A stretch of DNA of 21,095 nt. Source: Firmicutes bacterium UBA2530 (GTDB lineage Bacteria; Bacillota; Clostridia; Tissierellales; Sedimentibacteraceae). Position numbers and translations under genes: made by a program. Of this stretch, positions 7,774 through 13,909 are shown one piece after another. The notes below the pieces were generated by a model. That model had not been told where the DNA came from and searched no databases. It worked only from the letters and a program-made list of their open reading frames with translations. How positions within the stretch are numbered: the first letter of the stretch is position 1; every line of letters starts with the position of its first letter. The stretch covers positions 45,068-66,162 of the forward strand of contig DDNC01000027.1 in NCBI GenBank assembly GCA_002340985.1, in the 5' to 3' direction.

Positions 7774-8106
7774 TTAATTAAGATATGCTTTGCCTGAAAA
7801 TTCGGCAGCGAAAGTTATCGTCAAGGTATTTTGGTTAATATACTGAATGTCTCCTACGCATTTTGTTCCTGCACTATCAACTACTGTGACTGAAGGATAT
7901 TTGTTTAGTCCGTGGGTTATCGTCCATTCAGCTGAAGGTGTTATTTGATTATGCACAAAGTGCTTATCCCCTTCTGTCGGTGATGCAGAGCCTTGATTGA
8001 TAACAGTAACTTTGCTTACCTTATTACCTTTTTCTATTTCATCAAATCTCTTGTTTAATTGCCTTACATCCTCTGGTGGTAAGCCTTTAAGTCTTAGAGT
8101 CAACAT
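7774..8106 (-). CDS. Small fibre-associated structural protein
   Basis: A 110-residue protein. I start it at ATG 8106 because GGAGG lies four bases upstream; an in-frame ATG at 8127 has no good SD. Residues 1-25 are a charged helix (MLTLRLKGLPPEDVRQLNKR). The remainder, after EGDKHFVHNQITPSAEWTIT, is a beta domain with HGLNKYPSVTVVDSAGT that matches in layout the C-terminal domain of the 335-residue fibre coded next. It is probably a short fibre or fibre attachment piece, with a helix for trimerisation and a knob-like head. It follows the collagen-like gene by 21 bases. Confidence 0.78.
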   Translation of the reverse strand: MLTLRLKGLPPEDVRQLNKRFDEIEKGNKVSKVTVINQGSASPTEGDKHFVHNQITPSAEWTITHGLNKYPSVTVVDSAGTKCVGDIQYINQNTLTITFAAEFSGKAYLN

Positions 8107-8127
8107 ATCGCCTCCATTTGCATTCAA

Positions 8128-8943
8128 TTACTCTTCTTCCGCTGCTTGTTCCAATAACGTGTATTGAGAATCAACCGGATATGAAAAATTAACATTACCA
8201 AATACCCACTCTCTGAAGCTTGCGTCAAAATTATTAAACTCAATCATTATTCTTATATAGCAATTAGTTTTATACCGTTGCTCAACACTGAACGAATATG
8301 TCAATGTCATATCTCCTTGTGTCAAAGCTGTATGCTGACGCGCTTGAGCAATCAAAGGCCTGAAAATATCCGGTATATCAATTATCAATTCAATAACCGG
8401 ATAATCTGGTCGAGGAGCACTTGCGTCATGTTCAAACGAAAAATATATCTCTGAAACATTTACAAAAACTGCATCACCAATACGAGTGATTTTATAACAC
8501 GTATTAAATTCACTTCCGTTTTGGCGGTCATAATAAATCTCAATCAATTCATCTTTGTAAGTTGAACCAAATGGAACAAGTGTATAATTTTCTTGACTAC
8601 CGCCGCCACCTTGATTTACCCATACTGTATCATAGTCGTTATTTGATTGTTTTGCCAATACCTGACCAGTATTGCCGCCTGAAGGAACGCCTATTCCGTC
8701 TTGTCCAGGAATGCCTTGCAAACCACGTTCTCCTTGCAAACCACGTTCTCCTTGCAAACCACGTTCTCCTTGCAAACCACGTTCTCCTTGCAAACCACGT
8801 TCTCCTTGTTCGCCTTTATCCCCATTATCTCCTTTTTCGCCTTTCGGACCAACGCCAATAATGTTTGTATTTATATTTAACCTATTATTGAACGTTGACT
8901 TTATACAAACATTACTTCTTATTATCGCGTTAATTTCAAGCAT
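8128..8943 (-). CDS. Collagen-like phage fibre/adhesin protein
   Basis: A 271-residue protein with about 17 consecutive Gly-X-Y triplets at residues 32-82 (GPKGEKGDNGDKGEQ, then GERGLQ repeated, ending GIPGQDG). This predicts a collagen triple helix that acts as a rigid stalk. Before it is a short beta N-terminal segment for attachment to the virion; after it come a Gly-rich linker (NQGGGGSQ) and a beta-rich head of about 150 residues, probably the ligand-binding tip. Collagen stalks are common in Firmicute phage fibres. The N-terminus overlaps the preceding gene by 8 bases. Five perfect 18-base DNA repeats underlie the GERGLQ units, so copy number can change easily. The head family is not recognised. 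Confidence 0.88.
   Translation of the reverse strand: MLEINAIIRSNVCIKSTFNNRLNINTNIIGVGPKGEKGDNGDKGEQGERGLQGERGLQGERGLQGERGLQGERGLQGIPGQDGIGVPSGGNTGQVLAKQSNNDYDTVWVNQGGGGSQENYTLVPFGSTYKDELIEIYYDRQNGSEFNTCYKITRIGDAVFVNVSEIYFSFEHDASAPRPDYPVIELIIDIPDIFRPLIAQARQHTALTQGDMTLTYSFSVEQRYKTNCYIRIMIEFNNFDASFREWVFGNVNFSYPVDSQYTLLEQAAEEE
8714..8803 (-). repeat. Five perfect tandem 18-bp repeats in the collagen stalk
   Basis: The unit CCTTGCAAACCACGTTCT (plus strand) occurs five times without a mismatch; on the minus strand it encodes Gly-Leu-Gln-Gly-Glu-Arg. The unit is a multiple of three, so gain or loss of copies changes stalk length without shifting the frame. Confidence 0.97.
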
Positions 8944-9289
8944 TGCGCGTCACCGCCTCTGTAACAATGAAGTCACTTTCTTTCACTATAGTTACGAGTT
9001 CGCTTGGATTATTTTTAAATGAAATCCTGATGTCATATTTATAGTTTCTTGGTTTTGCATTTATTGTATCTTCTGTTCGTATTGGTATATAAGCAACGCC
9101 GTTCGTAAACTGCGTTTCAATCTTTTTGAACAGATATTCTTCTTTTGATGAATTTAAACTTACAGACATATAAACTTTATCGCCCTGAACCAATGGCATT
9201 TGCTGTCCCAATTCATCCGATAATTCAATTTTTATCGTTTCACTTTCCCCTTGAGGGATGCTTATATTTGTTCCTTTTAAAAGCAACAT
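8936..9289 (-). CDS. Small beta-rich baseplate/fibre-module protein (BppU N-terminal-like appearance)
   Basis: A 117-residue protein that looks like a single beta-sandwich: MLLLKGTNISIPQGESETIK, then PLVQGDKVYMSVSL, then NYKYDIRISFKNNP and ESDFIVTEAVT. The order 'rigid strand, Gly-Asp-x-Val, charged loop, YKYDI strand, I-V-T-E' resembles N-terminal domains of phage baseplate upper proteins and similar small tail-attachment modules. It probably anchors the following collagen fibre or serves as a connector. It overlaps that gene by 8 bases. The family call is tentative. Confidence 0.72.
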   Translation of the reverse strand: MLLLKGTNISIPQGESETIKIELSDELGQQMPLVQGDKVYMSVSLNSSKEEYLFKKIETQFTNGVAYIPIRTEDTINAKPRNYKYDIRISFKNNPSELVTIVKESDFIVTEAVTRNA

Positions 9290-9301
9290 AAGATCACCGC
9301 C

Positions 9302-9715
9302 TTATTGCTTTAATTCAGGGAATATAATATCAAGATAATCTTTTAACTTTAATTCATCCGTGTTTTCGGGTAACTTAACATTATGTTCCTCGCAGAATTT
9401 TATCAGCCCTGCCTTTGTGGCTGAATTGTTCGCGCTATGAAGGTATTTGATGTATTCTTCATGAAGTGTATTTTCGTTCGCCAAAAGAGGTTTAAGCACC
9501 TCAGAGGAACGTTCGTTTTGTACAGCTGTTCCTACTATCTCAGATATTTCATTCATAAGTTGCTCAAGTTGTTTTTCGTTGACTAAAATGTTGCCGGATT
9601 TATAAGGACTTGCTACATCCCCTATAAAATGTGTTGCTATTTCTTTGTTTGAAATTACGCTTGTGTATTTAGGTGAATTTACTTTCCCTACACCAAGTTT
9701 TTTAATTGTAATCAT
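9302..9715 (-). CDS. Hypothetical phage protein downstream of terL
   Basis: A 137-residue protein of unknown family. It starts MITIKKLGVGKVNSPKYTSV, with a central helical part (NEKQLEQLMNEISEIVGTAV) and an acidic, helical C-terminus (FCEEHNVKLPENTDELKLKD, then IFPELKQ). The C-terminal 45 residues look like a small SAP- or HeH-type helix-extended-loop-helix module (AGLIKFCEEHNVKLP..TDELKLKDYL), a fold often used to touch nucleic acid, but this is only a pattern. Good SD (AGGAGG) before ATG 9715. Its position directly after terL suggests packaging or virion attachment. Confidence 0.72.
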   Translation of the reverse strand: MITIKKLGVGKVNSPKYTSVISNKEIATHFIGDVASPYKSGNILVNEKQLEQLMNEISEIVGTAVQNERSSEVLKPLLANENTLHEEYIKYLHSANNSATKAGLIKFCEEHNVKLPENTDELKLKDYLDIIFPELKQ

Positions 9716-9732
9716 ATGATTTCCTCCTGTTT

Positions 9733-11427
9733 TTAGTTGATGATACCTTTTTTCATTCTTCCTCTTGTTTTTTTACTGTTTTTGTACATTTTTTCTTTGT
9801 ATGTTTTTAGTGGCGATTCTTCTTTCTCTACCGGGCGGGCATTATTTCGCGGGCTTCCGATAAGCAAATATTTTAACGCATCAGCCGTGTTGTCTATGTT
9901 TGAATTTCCCGCTATGACTGTAGGATTATCTGATTCTACGGTCAACATGGGAATGTGTTTAATTAAAAATTTACAAGTATCAAATATTTGCAATTTAGCT
10001 GTTTGCCTCTCTAAATGCTCGCTGTAATAAGGCTTAAGATACTCATGTATCGTGTCCTTGCCAAGCTTTCTGTCAGTTACAGCCCTAACAGCCGGATAAT
10101 CAAATCCACCGCCTTCTTTATATCTGTCAAGCAACGACTTGCCTGTTCCTTTTGCCGTGTCTTTGCTGAAGGCATCAAGCCCAAAGATAACATATTGAAG
10201 CTTTTCCTTTGCGTAATACTTACCGTTTATTTCATATCCGAGGTCGTAACTGTCTATCTCTTCTTTAACTTCATCTGTAATTTCTATTGTGCAGCTTTCC
10301 ATAAAGGTTTTTGCTTGGTCAGAATAATATACTTGCGGGTCTTTTTGTTTATCTCTTGAATATTCATAATAAACGTATGTGGTGCCATCTTCATCAACAG
10401 CAGCTTTAAACCAACAAAACGGGTCATTAAGCCCATTGTCAACTGCAGCCCATTTAATCCAATGCGATGGAATATCAAAAGGTTCACAAACATGAATACT
10501 TGCTGAAAACTCAGGAAACGCGGTTAAGTTTCCAGCTGACAATGCATCTTCTATCGTCATAGGATATTCTTGGCGCCACGTATTTTTTAATATAGCTTTG
10601 GTATTTTCGTACCACTTCGCATCACGCCTTGGGTCTGCAAATGCATTTAAGAATATCAAATTGAAAGCGGTGTTTTCTCCGTCAATACACCCTCTGATAA
10701 TCTCTTCAAAATAACTCCCTCGCTTGTTGGTAGATAAGCCTATGAATTTACCGCTTGTTGGACGGTTTATTATTGGGTATATTGCACCGAATACTTCTTC
10801 TGCTGATTCGTGATACGCCCATTCGTCAAGTATTATCAAGTCCCCTGTTATAGAACGTCCTGCTTTTTCCGTGGATATTATCCCTTTGAAGCGACTTTCC
10901 TCTCTTACACCTTCTTTGGTTGATGGGTGATATATTATTATTTCATCAGCTTTTTTTTCATAAAGAAACAAACTGTTGAATCCAACAGTATTTTTGTTGT
11001 ACTCCATCATGAGCCATTTTGGAAATCTCTGCAATATATACTCAACTCTGTTTATTGCTTCTTTCATGTAATCTTCTGTTTGAGAAGCAAAAGCAACAGT
11101 AAATTGCTTTAATTTCATGCATCCATGTACGCCGATAGCTATAACAAGCCATGTTATACCAAGCTGACGAGCCTTTATTATAGCATTATTCTTATTTTCC
11201 TCTATTTCTCTGAGAACTCTCTTTTGTTCAGGGAACATCTTAAACAAAATACTTCTGTCATCGTTGCTCGCACCTTCTTTATTCTCGATATATACATAGT
11301 TTTCTATGAAATATTCGATATCAGCGAGCATTCGTTTTTTCTCAACTAATTGTTTAAGCATCTTATGAAATACAAGTTGCTCTTGAGCTTCTTTTTTAGT
11401 TAGTTTTTTCGATTGTTCTTCCAACAA
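9733..11427 (-). CDS. terL: Terminase large subunit (DNA packaging ATPase-nuclease)
   Basis: A 564-residue packaging motor. The ATPase domain carries a terminase Walker A variant, KARQLGITW at residues 86-94, and Walker B plus catalytic Glu in LIILDEWAY (197-205; D201, E202), followed by the coupling motif IGLSTNKRGSYF near 229-240. The nuclease domain starts near 325, with metal-ligand candidates D330 (WAAVDNGLNDP), D418 (VIFGLDAF) and D512/D516 in NIDNTADALKYL, the usual terL ending. It pumps DNA into the procapsid through the portal and cuts the concatemer. The reading frame begins at TTG codons (11427 or 11424) behind AAGGGGTG; no ATG is available until residue 24. A hairpin terminator lies about 20 bases upstream. 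Its terS partner is 4.4 kb away and the portal 7.2 kb downstream, both unusual. Confidence 0.96.
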   Translation of the reverse strand: MLEEQSKKLTKKEAQEQLVFHKMLKQLVEKKRMLADIEYFIENYVYIENKEGASNDDRSILFKMFPEQKRVLREIEENKNNAIIKARQLGITWLVIAIGVHGCMKLKQFTVAFASQTEDYMKEAINRVEYILQRFPKWLMMEYNKNTVGFNSLFLYEKKADEIIIYHPSTKEGVREESRFKGIISTEKAGRSITGDLIILDEWAYHESAEEVFGAIYPIINRPTSGKFIGLSTNKRGSYFEEIIRGCIDGENTAFNLIFLNAFADPRRDAKWYENTKAILKNTWRQEYPMTIEDALSAGNLTAFPEFSASIHVCEPFDIPSHWIKWAAVDNGLNDPFCWFKAAVDEDGTTYVYYEYSRDKQKDPQVYYSDQAKTFMESCTIEITDEVKEEIDSYDLGYEINGKYYAKEKLQYVIFGLDAFSKDTAKGTGKSLLDRYKEGGGFDYPAVRAVTDRKLGKDTIHEYLKPYYSEHLERQTAKLQIFDTCKFLIKHIPMLTVESDNPTVIAGNSNIDNTADALKYLLIGSPRNNARPVEKEESPLKTYKEKMYKNSKKTRGRMKKGIIN

Positions 11428-11447
11428 ATCACCCCTTTTTACTCAGC

Positions 11448-11480
11448 AAAAAAGACAGGCGGAGGAGTGACCTGTCTTTT
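11448..11480 (-). terminator. Rho-independent terminator-like hairpin immediately before terL
   Basis: The plus strand has AAAAGACAGG (11450-11459) and its exact complement CCTGTCTTTT (11471-11480) around an 11-base loop. On the minus strand the stem ends in six T residues (11453-11448), a good intrinsic terminator; it also has four T residues in the plus direction. Only about 20 bases separate it from the terL start, so there is little room for a separate terL promoter. Confidence 0.8.
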
Positions 11481-11503
11481 GCATATCGGTAATTCGGTAT
11501 ATT

Positions 11504-11674
11504 CTATTGTTTTTGTCTGATTCTCCTGCCGACACGCTTATAACTGTCGTGCCGCATCAAATTTTCAACGCTATCGCCCAATGAAATAGGCTTTTTAAGT
11601 TTAAAATCACAAAGCTTTAATAATTTGTTATATGTTATAATATCTGTTGTTTGAATATATTCTCCTATTGTCAT
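11504..11674 (-). CDS. Small basic hypothetical protein (56 aa)
   Basis: The protein begins MTIGEYIQTTDIITYNKLLK and continues with LCDFKLKKPISLGDSVENLM and a very basic end (RVGRRIRQKQ). The open frame continues upstream to 11731, but that part lies in the tRNA-like element, so I use ATG 11674 with AAAGGGGG upstream. One of the three GTGTACCCCC boxes of the window overlaps this ribosome binding site. The first half looks like a small helical DNA-binding or docking domain, but no family is recognised. Confidence 0.6.
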   Translation of the reverse strand: MTIGEYIQTTDIITYNKLLKLCDFKLKKPISLGDSVENLMRHDSYKRVGRRIRQKQ

Positions 11675-11703
11675 AGGGTGTACCCCCTTTTTATTAAAAT
11701 AAA

Positions 11704-11825
11704 ATTGCGGGCAGGGAATTGAACCCTGCACGTTTCACTTCTTACGCCATTCTTACTACGTAACGGTAAAATTTTTTTCTGCGAAACTTAACCGAACCAG
11801 CGTCTTCCACTTCCGCCACCGCAAT
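11704..11825 (-). tRNA. Degenerate tRNA-Leu-like element (enlarged, no normal anticodon arm)
   Basis: The minus strand has a perfect 7-bp acceptor helix (ATTGCGG at 11825-11819 with CCGCAAT at 11710-11704), then T8 G9, a Leu-type D arm (GCG GAAGTGGAAGA CGC) and a T arm with the canonical TTCAATT loop closed by GCAGGG/CCCTGC. Between D and T arms lie 71 bases instead of the roughly 35 of a Leu tRNA. I find no 5-bp/7-nt anticodon arm; instead there are CGGT/ACCG and TTACG/CGTAA hairpins. No CCA is encoded. It may be a decayed tRNA, a tRNA carrying an insertion or a tRNA-mimic RNA. Confidence 0.55.
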
Positions 11826-11831
11826 ATTTTC

Positions 11832-12113
11832 CTAAATAATGTATATTAACAAGACTAAATAATGCAATACTTGGTCTTGCACATAATTAATTTTATTGTA
11901 TTTTGCTTTTAATGTATCAACTATAAAATGTGATACAAATGTTATTGCTAATATCCATGTAAAACCGAATACCATAAAAAACGGCAAACAATAGAGCATA
12001 CAATGTACAAACATATGATACGGGTTATCACCTTTGGTTTTTGCTAAAAAATCACTTTGTAAAAAGTAATCGCCCAACAAATGACACATAATTAACATTA
12101 TTATTGTTTTCAT
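11832..12113 (-). CDS. DUF3307 family membrane protein
   Basis: A 93-residue, mostly hydrophobic protein. It has the family signature HLLGDYFLQSDFLAKTKGDN near the N-terminus (residues 11-30), His residues in MFVHCMLYCLPFF, and HFIVDTLKAKYN near residue 62. There are three to four membrane segments. DUF3307 proteins occur in bacteria and phages with unknown function; the conserved His/Asp pattern (H-x-x-G-D, H-x-x-x-D) could bind metal. GAGG lies directly before ATG 12113. It is between the tRNA-like element and the 395-bp hairpin-rich gap. Confidence 0.85.
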   Translation of the reverse strand: MKTIIMLIMCHLLGDYFLQSDFLAKTKGDNPYHMFVHCMLYCLPFFMVFGFTWILAITFVSHFIVDTLKAKYNKINYVQDQVLHYLVLLIYII

Positions 12114-12508
12114 ATTAACCTCGTTTGATTTATTTTAATTTTGCATAGGTAGAACCATTACTTATATAGCACGTTCACTTATTATCTACTTCGACTACTT
12201 TCTATACCTAATGTTTGCAATTTCATATTAGTTTCAAGATATCCTACGCACAGCGTCACGCATCATATGTGTTTCAATAGAATGCATATATCATTTCAGC
12301 CTCTCTATCTATACGCCCTTATTACTTTTAGGAATATCCAAGGATAATAAGTTTCCAACCTCACAAACATTATCGTGATTTCATCTTAACACTAAACTTG
12401 CAGATACCTATACCCTGCACGGCCCATATGTCCGTAATATATATATACTACATTGCTTGATACCATTTGTTATACAGTATATATACTGTATAACTTGAAG
12501 CTTTTGTC
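12114..12508 (-). ncRNA. Hairpin-rich intergenic region, candidate structured RNA or leader
   Basis: These 395 bases hold no credible ORF on either strand, although GC content in parts (about 35-40% by count) is close to that of genes. Read on the minus strand there are many short perfect stems: the 26-bp palindrome, ACGG/CCGT, TGCAG/CTGCA around GGTATAGGTAT, CTTATTA/TAATAAG, ACGC/GCGT, CTAAT/ATTAG, and TAGAA/TTCTA extended by GG/CC past a bulge. A large phage RNA in the style of GOLLD or ROOL is one possibility, but I recognise no known motif. The last bases carry the SD of the DUF3307 gene. Confidence 0.35.
12469..12494. repeat. Perfect 26-bp palindrome
   Basis: GTTATACAGTATA is followed directly by its exact complement TATACTGTATAAC, with no spacer. 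It starts 15 bases downstream of the 38-aa ORF. There is no T-run, so it is not a normal terminator; it could be a dimeric repressor site or a cruciform/hairpin. Confidence 0.9.
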
Positions 12509-12625
12509 TTACTTCTTAGTAGCACTGTTTTTCTTCTTAGCCTCTTCTTCCTCTCGCCTTTTCTTGTTAAGAAGAATTGTTGAAGCGGTCATCATCATCA
12601 TTGTTGGTGCAAAACTAAACGCCAT
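12509..12625 (-). CDS. 38-aa protein with Met-rich membrane segment and charged tail
   Basis: The protein starts MAFSFAPTMMMMTASTILLN and ends in a highly charged tail (KKRREEEEAKKKNSATKK). A very good SD (GAGGTGATCAA) precedes ATG 12625; the longer frame to 12766 has no such site and overlaps another small ORF. The first 20 residues are hydrophobic and could span or lie on a membrane, with the charged tail in the cytoplasm. Small phage membrane peptides of this type can act as antiholins, superinfection factors or host inhibitors, but nothing here allows a choice. Confidence 0.65.
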   Translation of the reverse strand: MAFSFAPTMMMMTASTILLNKKRREEEEAKKKNSATKK

Positions 12626-12692
12626 TTGATCACCTCGTTTATATACTACTTGTAAAGAGCTACGTGTTCTGTACTGCCCGTTTATGGCTGAG

Positions 12693-12800
12693 TTATTCCT
12701 CGCAAATACAGCCTTCGCAATCAAAACATTCATGAAGTTCTTTTTCTTTTTGTACCTTACTGCCACTCATAGCTTCAAAGATTGCTAAAGCAGGATTCAT
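12693..12800 (-). CDS. Possible 35-aa Cys-rich miniprotein
   Basis: I translated this by hand from ATG 12800: MNPALAIFEAMSGSKVQKEK followed by ELHECFDCEGCICEE. The last 12 residues hold four Cys in a CxxCxxCxC arrangement, a possible zinc or iron-sulphur site. It starts 8 bases after the stop of the previous gene, so translation may be by reinitiation; no SD is evident, which is the main doubt. Confidence 0.4.
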   Translation of the reverse strand: MNPALAIFEAMSGSKVQKEKELHECFDCEGCICEE

Positions 12801-12807
12801 TTGAATG

Positions 12808-13107
12808 TTATTCGACTTTTTCATATGTCATTTCAAATATATCGGGCTTGCAAGGGTATCTTTCACCTTTTACACCTATAATGATGTAATCACCTTTTGA
12901 GATTTCATGTTTACCTTCAAGGGTTTTAATATAAGGCACTGCTCTGGCTTTGGATTTACATTCATCTCTATAGTCTTTACCGTTACCACAACTAAAGGTA
13001 CATTCGCTTCTATCCCATTTTTCATATGCCTGACAGATGAAACCATCTTCCATTCCATCTCTATATATTTCCGCTTCAACAACTACTGGTTTCTTTCTGT
13101 ATTTCAT
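12808..13107 (-). CDS. Phage protein of the 'MKYRKKPVVVEA' type
   Basis: A 99-residue protein starting MKYRKKPVVVEAEIYRDGME and ending KGERYPCKPDIFEMTYEKVE. The start MKYRKKPVVVEA, the TLEGKHEISKGDYIIIGVKG segment and the YPCKPDIFE.TYE ending are highly typical of a widespread small phage family of unknown function, predicted to be a compact beta fold. ATG 13107 has GAGGAAGAAATC in front, while the frame to 13278 overlaps the previous gene, so I use the shorter start. The central part has four Cys (FICQAY, CTFSCGNG, RDECKS) that may bind zinc, an extra element compared with shorter relatives. Confidence 0.85.
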   Translation of the reverse strand: MKYRKKPVVVEAEIYRDGMEDGFICQAYEKWDRSECTFSCGNGKDYRDECKSKARAVPYIKTLEGKHEISKGDYIIIGVKGERYPCKPDIFEMTYEKVE

Positions 13108-13117
13108 GATTTCTTCC

Positions 13118-13441
13118 TCATTCTTCGTAAATAATTTCAAGTCCATAAGCTTTAGCCGCTTCATGTTCAATTTTACAGCCTCTTGCATTCTCCCAACCTT
13201 TACAGAAATACACCGAATGACAAAGCGACATATTTTCAAGTGACTTAGCAAGAAAACAAAGCGGTATTTGAACAACACCTCTTTCAGTCATCTTATCTTT
13301 GTTATACCACTCGTCTGTAAACAAAGTGTTTACTATTTCATAACCTTTGGATTCAAGAACTGTAATTGCATTTTCTCTTGTGGCAACAATTTCACCGTCT
13401 GTTTTTCCGGCCATTGGCTGTGATAACATAGCTTTTTTCAT
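13118..13441 (-). CDS. DUF4406 family protein (nucleoside deoxyribosyltransferase-like fold)
   Basis: A 107-residue protein with the family signature MLSQPMAGKTDGEIVATREN at the start, then FLAKSLENMSLCHSVYFCKG and WENARGCKIEHEAAKAYGL. DUF4406 is related in fold to nucleoside 2-deoxyribosyltransferases and to nucleotide-sensing domains; it is frequent in phages and its activity is unproven. The conserved E in KIEHE sits where deoxyribosyltransferases have the catalytic Glu. Strong SD (GGAGG) before ATG 13441. A second, partial member of the same family is coded at the right edge of the window. Confidence 0.87.
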   Translation of the reverse strand: MKKAMLSQPMAGKTDGEIVATRENAITVLESKGYEIVNTLFTDEWYNKDKMTERGVVQIPLCFLAKSLENMSLCHSVYFCKGWENARGCKIEHEAAKAYGLEIIYEE

Positions 13442-13451
13442 AACTTCCTCC

Positions 13452-13757
13452 TTATTTTTTAACGATCCCTTTCATGGGATTAAAATATTTCTGTTTGTTT
13501 CTGTCTTTATCAATTTTGTTCAATACAGACTGTTTGTAACTTTCATTTGTAGACACTCTAAGAGCCGTACCGCGAAGATAATCGCTCTTTGGGACAATCC
13601 CTCGTTCGATTAGCTTAATCATCATTAAGGCCGTTTCAAGACGCTTAATATGACCGTGGTTTTTATATGTTCCCGCAGAATTAATAAGGACGCATCCGCG
13701 CCCGTTGTCTTCTTCTATGATTATATATTGATTGTGCTTATGTAGGAGTTTTCCCAT
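13452..13757 (-). CDS. Hypothetical small basic protein
   Basis: A 101-residue protein starting MGKLLHKHNQYIIIEEDNGR. The first 30 residues look like a beta-hairpin (QYIIIEEDNGRGCVLINSAG), followed by helices (ETALMMIKLIERGIVPKSDY) and a lysine-rich end. The sequence resembles small phage proteins that flank replication genes. No family is recognised. It overlaps the previous ORF by 20 bases, with AAGGA upstream of ATG 13757. Confidence 0.7.
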   Translation of the reverse strand: MGKLLHKHNQYIIIEEDNGRGCVLINSAGTYKNHGHIKRLETALMMIKLIERGIVPKSDYLRGTALRVSTNESYKQSVLNKIDKDRNKQKYFNPMKGIVKK

Positions 13758-13908
13758 CTTCTAACATCCTTTGCTTCTTAGCTTTGTATGACATTCTTCT
13801 ATAGTAATTACCGCGTTTTTTGTAATATTCACACTTACTACGGTCTTTTTGTGTTTTACCACTCTCACAGTTAAAGCAGTTCTTGCCGCAATCTTCAAAA
13901 TCGAACAT
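13738..13908 (-). CDS. 56-aa Cys-rich, very basic protein
   Basis: I translated this by hand from ATG 13908: MFDFEDCGKNCFNCESGKTQ, then KDRSKCEYYKKRGNYYRRMS and a basic tail. Cys residues 7, 11, 14 and 26 (CxxxCxxC...C) suggest one small zinc knuckle, followed by a Lys/Arg/Tyr-rich nucleic-acid-binding tail. It begins one base after the stop of the GIY-YIG gene, which suggests reinitiation, and overlaps the next gene by 20 bases. Confidence 0.65.
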   Translation of the reverse strand: MFDFEDCGKNCFNCESGKTQKDRSKCEYYKKRGNYYRRMSYKAKKQRMLEDGKTPT

Positions 13909-13909
13909 T

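Noticed and set aside
8714..8803. Possible CRISPR array
   Set aside because: The 18-bp units are head-to-tail with no spacers and encode Gly-X-Y triplets.
8562..9022. Plus-strand open frames with repeated HVLLAN or SPCKPR units
   Set aside because: They are mirror images of the 18-bp collagen repeats; a repeat with no stop in several frames keeps frames open by chance.
10284..10493. Minus-strand frame inside terL
   Set aside because: A shadow of the terL nuclease-domain sequence with no start signal.
11704..11825. Attachment site for the recombinase at the tRNA-like element
   Set aside because: tRNA genes are common att sites, but the recombinase is 6.3 kb away and I see no second copy of the 3' end of this element in the window.
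13108..13278. Longer N-terminal form of the 99-aa protein
   Set aside because: It would lie on top of the DUF4406 gene in another frame; the MKYRKKPV start has a good SD and matches the usual start of the family.
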